DNA of 64,000 nucleotides from Neocallimastix lanati (nom. inval.). Its lineage: Eukaryota; Neocallimastigomycota; Neocallimastigomycetes; Neocallimastigales; Neocallimastigaceae. The first letter of the stretch is position 1. Each line of letters opens with the position of its first letter. This document shows positions 40,219 to 55,151 of this stretch, in pieces. The notes beneath the pieces are model-generated. The model saw only the letters and a list, made by a program, of their open reading frames with translations, made no database searches and had not been told where the DNA came from. The DNA is taken from contig JACVTC010000056.1 in the NCBI GenBank assembly GCA_016946835.1, positions 416,001 to 480,000 on the forward strand. Reading direction: 5' to 3'. The translations under genes and the position numbers were made by a program.

Positions 40219-41314
40219 ATATTTAGATTTGAGGGGGGAATTGGATAATAATAGAATAAGAAATAGAATAAGAAATATTATATATTTATAGATACATATT
40301 GGAAGGAAAACTATGGTATTTAAATACTTTATATAACATTTTGACTTTAGGGGGGAATATAGTATAATAAATAGGAAATAGGAATGAAAATAGGAAAATA
40401 AACGTTAATTTAAAGCAAAATCTAACTAAATTAATTATTTTGAAAAAAAAAAATTAATTATCTTGAAATGAAAGAAATCTAGCATAGAACTATAATATAA
40501 AGATGAAAATTAGAAAAATTTTTAATGATTTATTATTATGATTTTAAATATAAAATAATATAATTAAATATTAAATTAATTCAATCTTAACACCCCAAAA
40601 CAAAAAATTTATTAAAACTCCAAATTTATATAATAGTTAACGTTTATTTACAAAATGATATTTTAATAGTTAATGCTAATCTATAAAGCAATATTTAATA
40701 GCTATCGCTGAAGCTTCAAAGCGAGAATATATATATAAAAGTTAGCTCTAATCTATAAAGCCGATTATAATTGAAAGTGATGTAAATCCCAATATATAAG
40801 AGGTATTCACATATTTTAGATGGTATAATACCACCCTTCAAGAGAAAAGTTTCCACCATATTTATATGGTATATTTAAATCATATAATTATTTTATATAA
40901 TAGATGACATAGATTCATCTAATACTTATTAACGGCGTATTAATACTAAATACTTAGTTTGATAGGGGAAAAATCATTAAATTAATATTATATTTAAGAA
41001 AATTATTTTAACTACTAAATAATTAATATTATATTAGAAAATTATTTTATTTATGTAAAATTGTAAAGTTATTATATTTCATGTAAATTCGAAAATAATT
41101 TCATTTTCATGTAAAATTTGAGAAAATATTTTAACTTCATGTAAAACTTGAAAATTAATTTAGAAAAGAAAAGTAAAAAATTTATAATTTATAGATATTG
41201 GGAAAAATATTAGAAAAAAAATTTAGTATTAGAAGAATTGTTTAATTTACACGTACATTTGCTAACCAAATTATATTTTTTGATATAATTAAGGTTTGAG
41301 GAGGAATTTTTCAA
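40219..41314. other. Retroelement graveyard with repeated polypurine tracts
   Basis: TTTGAGGGGGGAATTGG (about 40226), GACTTTAGGGGGGAATATAG (about 40344), GATAGGGGAAAAATC (about 40960) and GTTTGAGGAGGAATTT (about 41294) look like the purine-rich tracts before the 3' LTRs of the intact elements. TCTAATCTATAAAGC is repeated near 40675 and 40748. No gene seen. Confidence 0.4.
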
Positions 41315-42400
41315 ATGAAAAAAAAAAAAAAAAAAAAAAAAGATAATTCAAAGGTATATAGATGCACTGAATATAGAACTACAAATAAATGTAAATCTTT
41401 TATTATTTTGAATGATAAGATGGAGATTTTAGAATATGAAAGTTCATATAATTATCTTGAAAAAGAATACCAAGCATCTAAATCAATAGTAAAACATAAA
41501 ATTAAAGAAACAATAAGAAAAAAAAAAAAACTTTTTCTTTGGATAATAGACCAAAGCGTATATTTTAGGAAATTTCTCAGGACATGGGATTTAATATGTC
41601 CTGAATTTAACTCCGTTAGAACCCATATAATAAGAAATCAAAATAAGCAATTACCTCCTGATATAACGACTTTTGAAGAAATTTCAGAAGAATCAGAATA
41701 TTATAAAAACAGAAAATGATGATAATTTTATGATATTCAAAAATCCTAATTTAATAATTTTTCAATCCCTATTCCAAGCAAAACTATTCACACAACACAA
41801 TATGATGAAGATATATTTGCAAATGGTACATTTTATATTGCGCCAAAATTTAGTTATCAAGTGTTCATTACTAGAACATATGTTGAAAAAATAAATAAAT
41901 AGTTTTTACACTACTTCCATTTCAATATTTAAAGATAAAAAACAATTCACTTACAAAATATTTTTTTAAAAAAAAAAAATGCAAGTAAATTTAGTAACAG
42001 TATTGTTATTTCCCCAATTAATTTTTATTGACTTTGAAAAAGGCATATCAAATGCAGCAAAAAAAAAAAAAATTTTTTCCTTATATAAACATCAAATATT
42101 GCGTTTGGCACTTTAAAAGATCATTAGAAATCCAAAAAAAAAAAAAAAAAAAAAAAAAAAGATTATGTTCTAATGAAATTGGTAATAATAATAATAATTT
42201 ATATACTTATTATAAAGCTATTTAGAAATTTTCCATTTATAAACCTTCTTTAAATACCACGCATTACTCAAAAATAAAAAATGCATGTCAAAAAAAAAAA
42301 ATGAATATAATAATTTTTTAGAATTTTTAGAATATTTTAAAATCAACTATTTAAATAAATATAATGCAAATAACTGGAATTATGTATGATTGTTTAATTC
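41315..42400 (+). pseudogene. Degenerate Mutator-like (MULE) transposase, relic 2
   Basis: Three or more frames are needed. Frame A (41351-41715): YRCTEYRTTNKCKSF, a FLYWCH-like zinc finger start, then SKSIVKHKIKETIRKKKK and PPDITTFEEISEESEYY. Frame B: ENDDNFMIFKNPNLIIFQS (about 41710). Frame A again: DEDIFANGTFYIAPKFSYQV (about 41805), then FYTT-like sequence. Frame C (about 42030): IDFEKGISNAAKK, INIKYCVWHFKRSLEIQ, NNNNLYTYYKAI. The order matches relic 1. The first catalytic Asp is replaced by Asn (ANGTF), and the zinc-finger His pair reads YNY. The second Asp (DFE) is kept. Several poly-A expansions split the frames. Non-functional. Confidence 0.8.
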
Positions 42401-43199
42401 ATTAAAATAATATAATATACTAATTTTTTTATAAAATTGGTATTTTTCTAGCCTTTTTTAAATAAGATTATAATTTTAAAAGATATTATTTTTCAGTTTT
42501 TTTTTTTATAAATTAAATTATAATTAAAACTGTTCCATTTGATAATAGTTTTTTTTTTTTTTTTTTTTTTATTAATATCAATATTATAAAGAATATTAAT
42601 ATTTTATATAGTTATTTTCATTATTAATATTAGTATTAATATTATATCGTTTTTTTTATTATTAATATCAATACCAATATTATATAGTTTTTTTATTATT
42701 AATATCAACATCAATATTATATAGTTTTTTTATTTTATAAAAATTTTAATAATAAAATAAAACTAAAATTGATAGAACTTAAAATAAAATTTAATAGAGT
42801 AATAATAAAACATTTTTAACATTTTATTTTTTTTTTTTTTTTTTATTTATTAAAAATATTATATTAAATAATTATTTAATATTTTTTGTTTATTTATTTA
42901 TTTTATTTATTTATATGTTCATTTTTTAAAATATTAAGCCTCATTTTGCGAAATGCACATTTGTAAAATGATACACATTTATATATATTATATATATTAC
43001 ATTTCATGTTACATTAATATGACGTTTAGTCTAAGCCATATTTATATTTATGAATATATATGAATATAATGTAAAGTATATATTATTGTACATTGGTTCT
43101 TGAAGTACTTTGTGCCTTAAGTACTCAATCTCCATCCTAATAATATTAATAAAGTTGATATAATTAAAAACATAAAACTCCAGACTCTTAACAACATAA

Positions 43200-43740
43200 A
43201 GATTGTACTTTTTAATAATTATAATAATTATTATTATAAAAAAAGATAATAATAATTATATAACAAGATTGTATTTTTAATAATTATTATTATATAAAAA
43301 AATAATAATCATAATTATACTAATAATAATTATATAAAAAAATAATATTTACAAATATAATTATAATTATATAAAAAGATATTATATTTTTAATAATAAT
43401 AATAATTATTTATAATAATAATTAATAAAAAATAATATTTATAATTATAATAATAATAAAAAAGATTGTATTTTTAATAATAATTTTTAACAAGATTGTA
43501 TTTTTAATAATAATAATAAATGTATAAAAATATTGTATATATAATTATGTAAATAGTTATATAAAAAGATTGTATTTTTAATAATTATTATATAAAAAAT
43601 AATATCTATAATTTTAATTATAACAATAATTATATAAAAAGATTATATATATAATAATTATTTATAATTATTATATATAAATATTCTACTTTTGCTAATA
43701 ATATAAAAAGATTGTATTTTTATAATAATAAAATAGAAAG
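43200..43740. repeat. Degenerate repeat array with AAAAAGATTGTATTTTTAAT motif
   Basis: The motif recurs at about 43197, 43266, 43375, 43464, 43490, 43567 and 43707. It is inverted relative to 38700-39600. Confidence 0.75.
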
Positions 43741-43752
43741 ATATTGCATTGT

Positions 43753-44057
<305 letters not shown>

Positions 44058-44774
44058 TAATAATAATGTATTATTTGTATTTATAATAGTTTAAAAAGAA
44101 CAATATAAAAAGATATTGTATTCTTTTTCTTTAGAGAATTCAAAATAGATGATATCACATGATAACATGATTTATGTGATATTTATATTTTATAGATTTA
44201 TGATATTAACATAAATAATGTGAATTATACATAGAATTTAAATTGGATAGGTTATATTAATAAATAAATAAACACATTATTAAATAATAAATACTAAACT
44301 TAAAAAAAAATATAATTAATTATTTAAAGGAGTAAGATGTTGACAAACAAAAATCTCCTTACTTAGAGACTAATAAAAATTTAAACTTTTTTTTTTTTTA
44401 ATTATTTTAATTTTTAATGACTTTCTATGATGATTATTCCTATATATTAAAATTATATGGCTTAATTCTATTTAAATTAAAAAAAAGCATAATTAAAAAT
44501 GAGAATTTCAAGAGATTATAAATAATAAAGAGGCGCAGCATTTTTCATTTAAAAAAAGAAACTTATTGATTAAATTAATTTATTAGTAATTATTTTTAAT
44601 ATTTTAATATTTTATTTATTATTTTATTATTTTATTATTTATAAAAAAAAATAAAATTAAAATTCGAACTTTGCCTTCCAAAAGTGACAAATTTAGTAAT
44701 TTTTTTTTTTTTTTTTTGGATGCCATAATTCAAATCAAAAGAGAAAAAAAAAAAGTTTAAAAAAAAAAAAACTA

Positions 44775-45235
44775 TAGATTATAAATAATAAATAATAAAT
44801 AATAAATAATAAATAATAAATAATAAATAATAAATAATAAATAATAAATAATAAATAATAAATAATAAATAATAAATAAATAATAAATAATAAATAATAA
44901 ATAATAAATAATAAATAATAAATAATAAATAATAAATAATAAATAATAAGTAATAAATAATAAATAATAAATAATAAATAATAAATAATAAATAATAAAT
45001 AATAAATAATAAATAATTGAATAATAAATAATAAATAATAAATAATTAAATAATAAATAATAAATAATAAATAATTGAATAATAAATAATTGAATAATAA
45101 ATAATAAATAATAAATAATAAATAATAAATAATTGAATAATAAATAATAAATAATAAATAATAAATAATAAATAATAAATAATAAATAATAAATAATAAA
45201 TAATAAATAATAAATAATAAATAATAATAAATAAT
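44775..45235. repeat. Satellite array of heptamer AATAAAT
   Basis: About 65 copies of TAATAAA with occasional TTGAATAA and TTAAATAA variants, followed by (AAT)n at 45258-45322. Reverse complement of the unit at 35998-36715. Confidence 0.95.
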
Positions 45236-45258
45236 AATAATAAAGATAATTATAATTA

Positions 45259-45323
<65 letters not shown>

Positions 45324-46964
45324 GATTTATAATTATAATATATATTATAAATATAGAAATCAATTTAAACTGATGGAAATTTTTCTATAAGAATAAAAAA
45401 AAACAAAAAAAGTAAAAAAGAAATTATTTGAAAGGCTATTTTATATAATTAATATTGGCTATATTAATAAATATTCTATGTTTTATAGGATTTTTTTCTT
45501 TTTTGACTTTTTATTCAATATTATAAATGAATAATAAATAATAAATAATAAATAATAATTAATAATAAATAGTAATAATAATAATAATAATAATTTTTAA
45601 TATTATCCTGTTAAAATATAAAAATATAAACTATGATTAATAGTAAATTGAAGGTCAATTCTTTCAATAATTAATAAATATTCCTTTAAAAACTATCTTA
45701 ATATATTATATATTTTTTTTATTTTTTAAATGAATGAATAAATATGATATAAATAAATATATAATAAATAAATAAATAAATAAATAACAATTATTTCAAA
45801 TTAAATAGACATATAATATATATATAATATATGTTAAATTATATGATTTATTATTTATATAATACAATGTAAAATAATACAATATATTATAATTCTTTAA
45901 ATAAAATAAAAATAAATAGAATACAGCCGTTAATTTATATTTTATATTATTGAATATGTATATTCAAATTAATTCAAATATATTTGAAGTTTTTAACAGC
46001 CGCTAAATAAATAAATAAATAAATAATTTATTATTTATTATATATTATATAATATATAATATATTATTTATTATTTATTATTTTATTGTTATTTTATAAT
46101 CATATTATTGATAATATAAATTAATTTTATATATTAAAATATAATCCAATAAATTTAGATTTGAATAAATAAAAAAAAAAACAAATAATTTTTTTAAATA
46201 ATTTTATTTAATAATAATTTATTATGATTTAAAATTATTTAATATTTTATATTATATTAAATAATTGTGTAGTATTTCATTTTTTTTTTTTTATTAAATT
46301 TTTTTAATCAATTATAATAACTAGTAAAAGAATATAAAAGATAGAAATACCTTTTTTTTTCTATTCTTTTTCTTTTTTCTTTATTTTATTTTTATTTTAT
46401 TTTTTTTCTTTTTTGTATTATCAAGTTAGAAATAGTTGTAACAGGATTACAAAAAAAAAAAAAAAAAAAAAATTAAATAAATAAAAGGAAAAGAAATAAA
46501 AAAAAAAAAGCTGAAATCAGCAAATAGAAATTATATAAATAATTTTATATATCTTATTGTTAATAAATATATATATATCACATATTTAAATATACATATA
46601 TGAGTTTATGTGTTCATTCAGGAAAACAGAAACAAAAATTATTTAAAAATACCATATAAAAAAAATTGTTGTTTCGGATAATAATAATAAAAAAAAAAAT
46701 AAGCAATTATTTATTTAAAACTACTTATTAAACATTTTGTTATACATATTTAATCTTATTTCATTTTATTTTTTTTTTTTTGTATAATATTTGACGTTTA
46801 TCCAATTCTATTAAAATATATTTTTATTTATTAAAAAATAGTATTAGTAAAAAAAAAATAAACATAAAAATAAAAGCTATTGAAATATTATAAAAGTAAT
46901 AAATAAGGAACAAAAAAATAACAAATCCATTTCATATTTTTTTTATAAAGCAAAATTAATAAAA

Positions 46965-47827
46965 ATGACTTATATAATAAAAAATATAATATATTATACC
47001 CTTTTCATTCAATTTTTTACTCTATTAATTAAGGCTCAAAGATATTGTAATGGATATGAAAATTTGTGCTATAAAACATATGACGATGTAGTTTATCCTA
47101 CTACTCATAATTCTTATGCTGTTGGTAAAATATCAAAAATATTTATATATATATATTATTAATATTTAATTAAAAAAAAAAAAAAAAAAAAAGAATATAT
47201 AAATATATATATTCATAATAGTAATAAAAATTAAAAAAAAAAAAAAAAAGATAATAATAAATTAAAGAGTAACTATATTTAAACATATATATTTTTCTAT
47301 ATATATAAAGGAAAATCCTATTCTTCAAATCAACAGTTACCTATTGCACAACAACTTATGGATGGTATTAGAGGACTTATGCTTGATATTTTCCCATATG
47401 ATGATGGATCCGTACATTTATGCCATACAAAATGTAATGATCCTTTATACCTTGATGCTGGAGATGTCATTGATACTCTTTCTTTAATTGCTTCCTTTTT
47501 AGAACAGAATCCAAATGAGATTATTACACTTTTTTTTGAAAATTTTAGCGGTAATGTTCCGGCTTATCTTGTTAATGACGCATTCACCCGTTCCGGTTTA
47601 ATTAATTATGTTTTTACTCCAACAATTCCTGGTCAATGGCCAACCTTAGGTGAAATGATTGATACTCATCAAAATGTTGTCGTTTTCACCGATAAACTTT
47701 TTGATCCTGCTTATCCATGGTATTTATCATTAGATCAATATGTTAGCTACACAAATTATGTCTCATTATCAAATGAATATTGGAATTGTGATGTTAAGGG
47801 TGGCTCTGGTAGTTTATTTTTATTGTA

Positions 47828-47873
<46 letters not shown>

Positions 47874-48401
47874 ATATATAATATACTTGTTAAATCAATT
47901 TTAATTTTTTATATAAAATTATAATATTATATATATTTATATTTATTTTAAAAAATTTTTTTATTTATTCATATATATATTAATTATATATTAATTTTAA
48001 AAATTTTTTTTATTTATTCATATATATATTTATTATAATTCTTTCTTCTTTAATTGTATATTAATATATATATATATATATAAACAATTGTGATTAGATA
48101 TCACATGAAACATGTTCAAGTATTAGATTATGGTTATCTTCCTGATAGTACAATTATTGATAAAACAAATTCAATTAATGGAATTAATGAACAGACTCAA
48201 TTCTGTGAAAGAAAAGTTAATTATATCGCCGTTGACTATTATAATCATGGTGATGTCATTGCTTTTGCTGCAGGACTCAACGGCGAAGATTATAAAGCAG
48301 TAAAAAAATCTAAATTAGTTTCTGGTGTTCAGGATATTACAAAATACAATAAATATATTAATTTAGTATTTTTATTCATCCTATCCTTTTTATTTATTTA
48401 A
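46965..48401 (+). CDS. Secreted PI-PLC X-domain protein
   Basis: Phosphatidylinositol-specific phospholipase C-like fold of the secreted type. Three exons, phases agreeing: 46965-47124, 47311-47824, 48098-48401, about 325 residues. The N-terminal signal peptide is MTYIIKNIIYYTLFIQFFTLLIKA. X-domain marks: YPTTHNSYAV with the first catalytic His; MDGIRGLMLDIFPYDDGSVH then LCHTKCND, giving the metal/substrate acidic residue and the second His; LEQNPNEIITLFFENF; VVVFTDKLFD. The C-terminus (INLVFLFILSFLFI) is a hydrophobic tail with no charged residue after it, like a GPI-anchor signal. Six or more Cys suggest disulfides. It probably acts at the cell surface on PI or GPI lipids, but the substrate is not known. 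The GC content of exons is well above surroundings. Confidence 0.85.
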
Positions 48402-49873
48402 ATGAATAAAAAAAAAATCAATACAATTAATTAAATAAAATAAAAATAATAAAAAAAATATATATATATAGAAGTATCTATATATATTTATATTTATTAT
48501 TATATCATCCTATATTATTTTTATTTATTTATTTATTTATATAAATAAATAAATAAATAGAAATAAATTATTAAATTAGAAAAAGAAAAAATATATATAT
48601 ATTTATAGTATTAATAAAAAAAAATTTTTTTTTTTTTATTTTTTCATAGTTATCAATTATCAGTTTTCATATTTATAAATTTAGAATTAAAAAAAAAATA
48701 TATTAATTTAGAAAAATGTAAATTATTTTTTTTTTTTTTAATAAATTTTTAAGTATAATAAAGAAATATATTTAAAAAAAAAAAAAAAAATTATTTTTTA
48801 TTTTTATTTTTTTTTTTTTTTTTTAAAAAAAGTTTATAAAGTATTATTATTGCTACTTCTGGTACCACTATTATTATTATTTATTATAATTTAAAAAAAA
48901 AAAAAAAAATTATTATCTTTTATATTTTTTTTTTCATTATTATATATATTTCTGACACAAATAATATCACTCTAGTTGTAAATACATAAAAAATTAAATC
49001 ATCTATTTAATAAAGCACTGGAAATGTATTCTCTTCCTAGTGTAAAAAAAAAAAAATTCTGACACAAATACTAATAGTCTAGTTCCTCTCATAGAATCCA
49101 GAAAGAGTAATTCTCTTAATGAGAATCTTTCTACATTTTCATGGGAAGAGTTTAGTAGTGGACATCACACACTACACTATCTACTATCTATTTTTTTTAA
49201 AAGATGTTAAAAACTTTTTTCATTTTATCATTTTTTGATTTTAAATGATGATCATATTAACACTACACATACTAATACATTGAAATTTTTTTTTTTTTTT
49301 ATTTTTTTTTTTTTTTTATTTTACTTAAATCTTTTACATACATTTTATCATTTTATTTTTATCTTTAAATTATATAATATATATATATATATTTTTAATA
49401 AATGTTAATACATAAAAAAATACAACTATCGATTTAATAAAACACCCTGGAAGTGAATTCTCTTTCTAGTCTTTGTCCAAAAAAAAAAAAGTCATTTTTT
49501 TATTTTAATTTTATTTTTTATTCATTAATATTAATTTTTATTTTTATTATTATTATTATTATTATTTTTAAATAATTTAAACTATATAGAAAATACTTTT
49601 TATTATATAATATATATTGTTTTAAATAAAATTATATTAATTAAATAGATAAAAAAAAATTAGAATAAAAAAAAAATATAAAGTTCTAAATTTCTGATTT
49701 CTGAATTATTATTAGTTTTAAAAAAAAAAAAAAATTATTATTTTATTTTTTTTTTTTATTCCTTATTAAAAAAAAAATGATAAATGTTATTTATTAGTTT
49801 ATCTTATCCTATCTTATTATTTTTTTTTTTATTTTTTATTTATTTATTTATTTATTTTTTTATTTATTTATTT
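48402..49873. other. Region between convergent genes with repeated hairpin-forming units
   Basis: Contains a poly-A/T mix and diverged copies of one unit: about 48952-49043, about 49059-49135 and about 49400-49480. The copies share TCTGACACAAATA, ATTTAATAAA(G/A)CAC and CTGGAA...CTAGT-type sequence. Two clear hairpins are at 49016-49042 (CACTGGAA/TTCCTAGTG) and 49100-49132. No protein gene seen. Confidence 0.55.
49100..49132. other. Perfect-stem hairpin
   Basis: AGAAAG, bulge AGTA, ATTCTC, loop TTAAT, GAGAAT, CTTTCT: 12 paired bases with one bulge. No run of T follows, so it is not a simple Pol III terminator. Role unknown. Confidence 0.5.
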
Positions 49874-52984
<3,111 letters not shown>

Positions 52985-53752
52985 TTTTTTTTTTTTTTTT
53001 TTTATTTTATTATTATTTATTTATTTATTTATTTTATTTTATTTTATTTTATTTTACTTTATTTTATTAAAAAAAAATATTAAAATTAAATTATTAAAAA
53101 AGAAAAAAATTAATATAATATACAAATTTCTAAATTTGAATTTCAAAAAAAAAACCTGTTATTTATTAGATATATTTCTATAAAAATAAAAATAAAAAAT
53201 AAAAATTAAAATAAAAAAAAAAAAGATCATCCATAAAAAAAAAAAAGATTATAATATGTCTGTCACATGATACAGATGTTAAGAAATTTCGAGTACTGCA
53301 CATCAATTTTTTTTTAATCAATAATTTTAATTTAATTTTTCTTTTTAATATTTATTAAAAATAACACGTGTGATCATGAACTAGAAATTTTATTTTTATT
53401 TTATTATATATATATATATTTTTTTAATAAAAATATTAAATATTAAATAAATAATGTTAATGTTATTAATTAAAAAATAAAATATAATCTTTAAACATAA
53501 AAGTATTAAATCGTTAAAATCAATTATTTTAATAATACATTCAAAAAAAAAAAATAATAAATATAATAAGAAAAATAAGAAAAAAATATATAAAACGTAA
53601 AAAGAAAAAAATAAAAAATACTATATAATAATTTAATATTTATATATAATAATTAATAATGTAGGTAAGTACTTTAATATATAACTATATTATCATTAAA
53701 TACTTATTTATATATTTATATATATAGTTTCAATATAAAAAAAATACTAGTA

Positions 53753-53875
53753 GAGTACTTCTAAATGGTGTTTCTTTGCTTATGGGGAGTTGCGAGCGTC
53801 GACGTCGTACCGGTATGATAGTAAAACATACATCCATATTAACATATGAGGGAGACAAAAGTCTTCAGTCTATAA
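53753..53875. other. GC-rich island with LINE 3'-end similarity
   Basis: Contains GAGCGTCGACGTCG (53794-53807), the same 14 bases that occur on the opposite strand in the LINE relic at 28756-28769. The context on both sides is partly shared (TTGC before, ATGATA after). One frame stays open for about 46 codons from about 53744 (VLLNGVSLLMGSCERRRRTG; then MIVKHTSILTYEGDKSLQSI). Most likely a small, rearranged LINE 3' fragment; alternatively part of an unknown gene. Confidence 0.4.
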
Positions 53876-54229
53876 AAAAAAAATAAAATATAAAAAAAAA
53901 AAATAAAAAAAAACTATCAATACTTTTTTTTTATTTCTGATTTATTACTTCTAAAATTATATATACATTTTTATTAATAATAAAAAGAACTGTAACCAAT
54001 TGATCAATTATTGTTATTTGAATTATTATATTAGGAGTATAAGGAATAAGAAACCAATACATTATTATTATTTTATTTTTCATTTATTGTATGATACATT
54101 TATCTATATTGTATTTATATATGTAATATTTTATATATTTTATATCCATAAAGTATTTTCAAATTTAAAAAAAATTTTTTTTCTTATATTTAACAGTTAT
54201 TAACCAATAAAGGAAAAGTTAATAATTAA

Positions 54230-54505
54230 TATACGCCACTTGTATATGACGGACTTCTTGGAAGGAGGAACAATTACATTAATCAAATGCTCTCTGCAAT
54301 TATATGGTCTAGCAACAGAAATACTTACCATGGCGAGTGAACACCAATTTCATTTATAGGTAAAAGCACTCTGGAAGGATAAAAAATCCCTATATAAATT
54401 CAGCATGTAATTGCTGAGTCGATCTACAAAACTTTAAGTGAATAACTTCCAGGATAAAAACTAGGAAGATATTAAATAGCAATAGTAATAAATGAAATTT
54501 TTTGA
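54230..54505. ncRNA. Candidate structured non-coding RNA segment
   Basis: A GC-enriched, non-repetitive block with no good ORF. On the plus strand CTGGAAG (54371-54377) can pair with CTTCCAG (about 54448-54454), enclosing GGAT-AAAAA-ATCC and TCAGCA-TGTAAT-TGCTGA hairpins. ATACTTACC near 54321 equals the U1 snRNA 5' end that pairs with splice donors, and AATTTTTTGA near 54497 resembles an Sm site. However, the stem-loop I and II signature sequences of U1 are not recognisable, so it is not called U1. The class is unknown. Confidence 0.35.
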
Positions 54506-54876
54506 TAATAATGAAAAAAATTTTTTTTTTTTTTTTTTTTTTTTTATGGAAAATGGAAGCCTAATCAAATCAAATTAAATCAATAATAAAAATTTGAAAA
54601 TAAAAAAGTATCTTTTTATTTTATAATTGATTATATTAATAGATTAATTTAATGATTAAAATATATATATTAAGGTAAAAAAAAAAAAAAAAGGAAGGAT
54701 ACTTGATATATAAAATATATACCAATAAAATAAAAATTTAAATATTAACCATAGGTTTATAAATAAAATAAAATAAAATAAAATAAATAAAAAAAAAAAA
54801 AAATTTAAAAAAAAATTAAAATAAAAAAATAAAAAAATTTAAAATTTAAAATTAAAAATAAAAAATATTTGAATTT

Positions 54877-55128
54877 TGTTAAAAATAAAGTTCAAATAGT
54901 ATAGTAATTTATATTATATATATTTAAATCTCTATGTATGTATGTATGTATGTGGCTTAATACATATAATATTAATATGAAGTTATTGTGTAATTGATGT
55001 AGTAAAAAACTAATACATGTAATTAGTATAAAATAAAATAATAATTTAATAATTAAATAAAATAGAACTTAAATAAATAAAAAAAAAAAAATAAAAAAAA
55101 TAAAATAAAATAAAAATAAAAAACAAAA
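54877..55128 (+). repeat. 5' LTR of copia element 2
   Basis: 252 bp; starts TGTTAAAAATAAAG and ends CAAAA by the positions of the primer site and target duplication, so lacks the usual terminal CA. Contains (TATG)n at about 54936-54953 and an A-rich 3' third. Confidence 0.9.
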
Positions 55129-55144
55129 GATTAAGAGTCTCAAT
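55129..55144 (+). promoter_or_regulatory. Primer-binding site, tRNA-Lys(CUU) anticodon-arm type
   Basis: GATTAAGAGTCTCAAT, identical to 3654-3669 in element 1 although the LTRs differ. The sequences diverge immediately afterwards, so the conserved piece defines the primer pairing length. Confidence 0.75.
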
Positions 55145-55151
55145 AGCAGTA

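Larger units (their letters stand above)
52985..54876. other. AT-rich intergenic region with two GC-rich islands
   Basis: Upstream of aspartate aminotransferase and left of copia element 2. Apart from the islands at 53753-53875 and 54230-54505 it is A/T with poly-A and poly-T tracts. No protein gene supported. Confidence 0.6.

Noticed and set aside
54321-54505. Calling the 54.3-kb block U1 snRNA
   Set aside because: Only the 5' nine bases and an Sm-like site fit; stem-loop I and II signatures and a 3' hairpin after the Sm site are missing.
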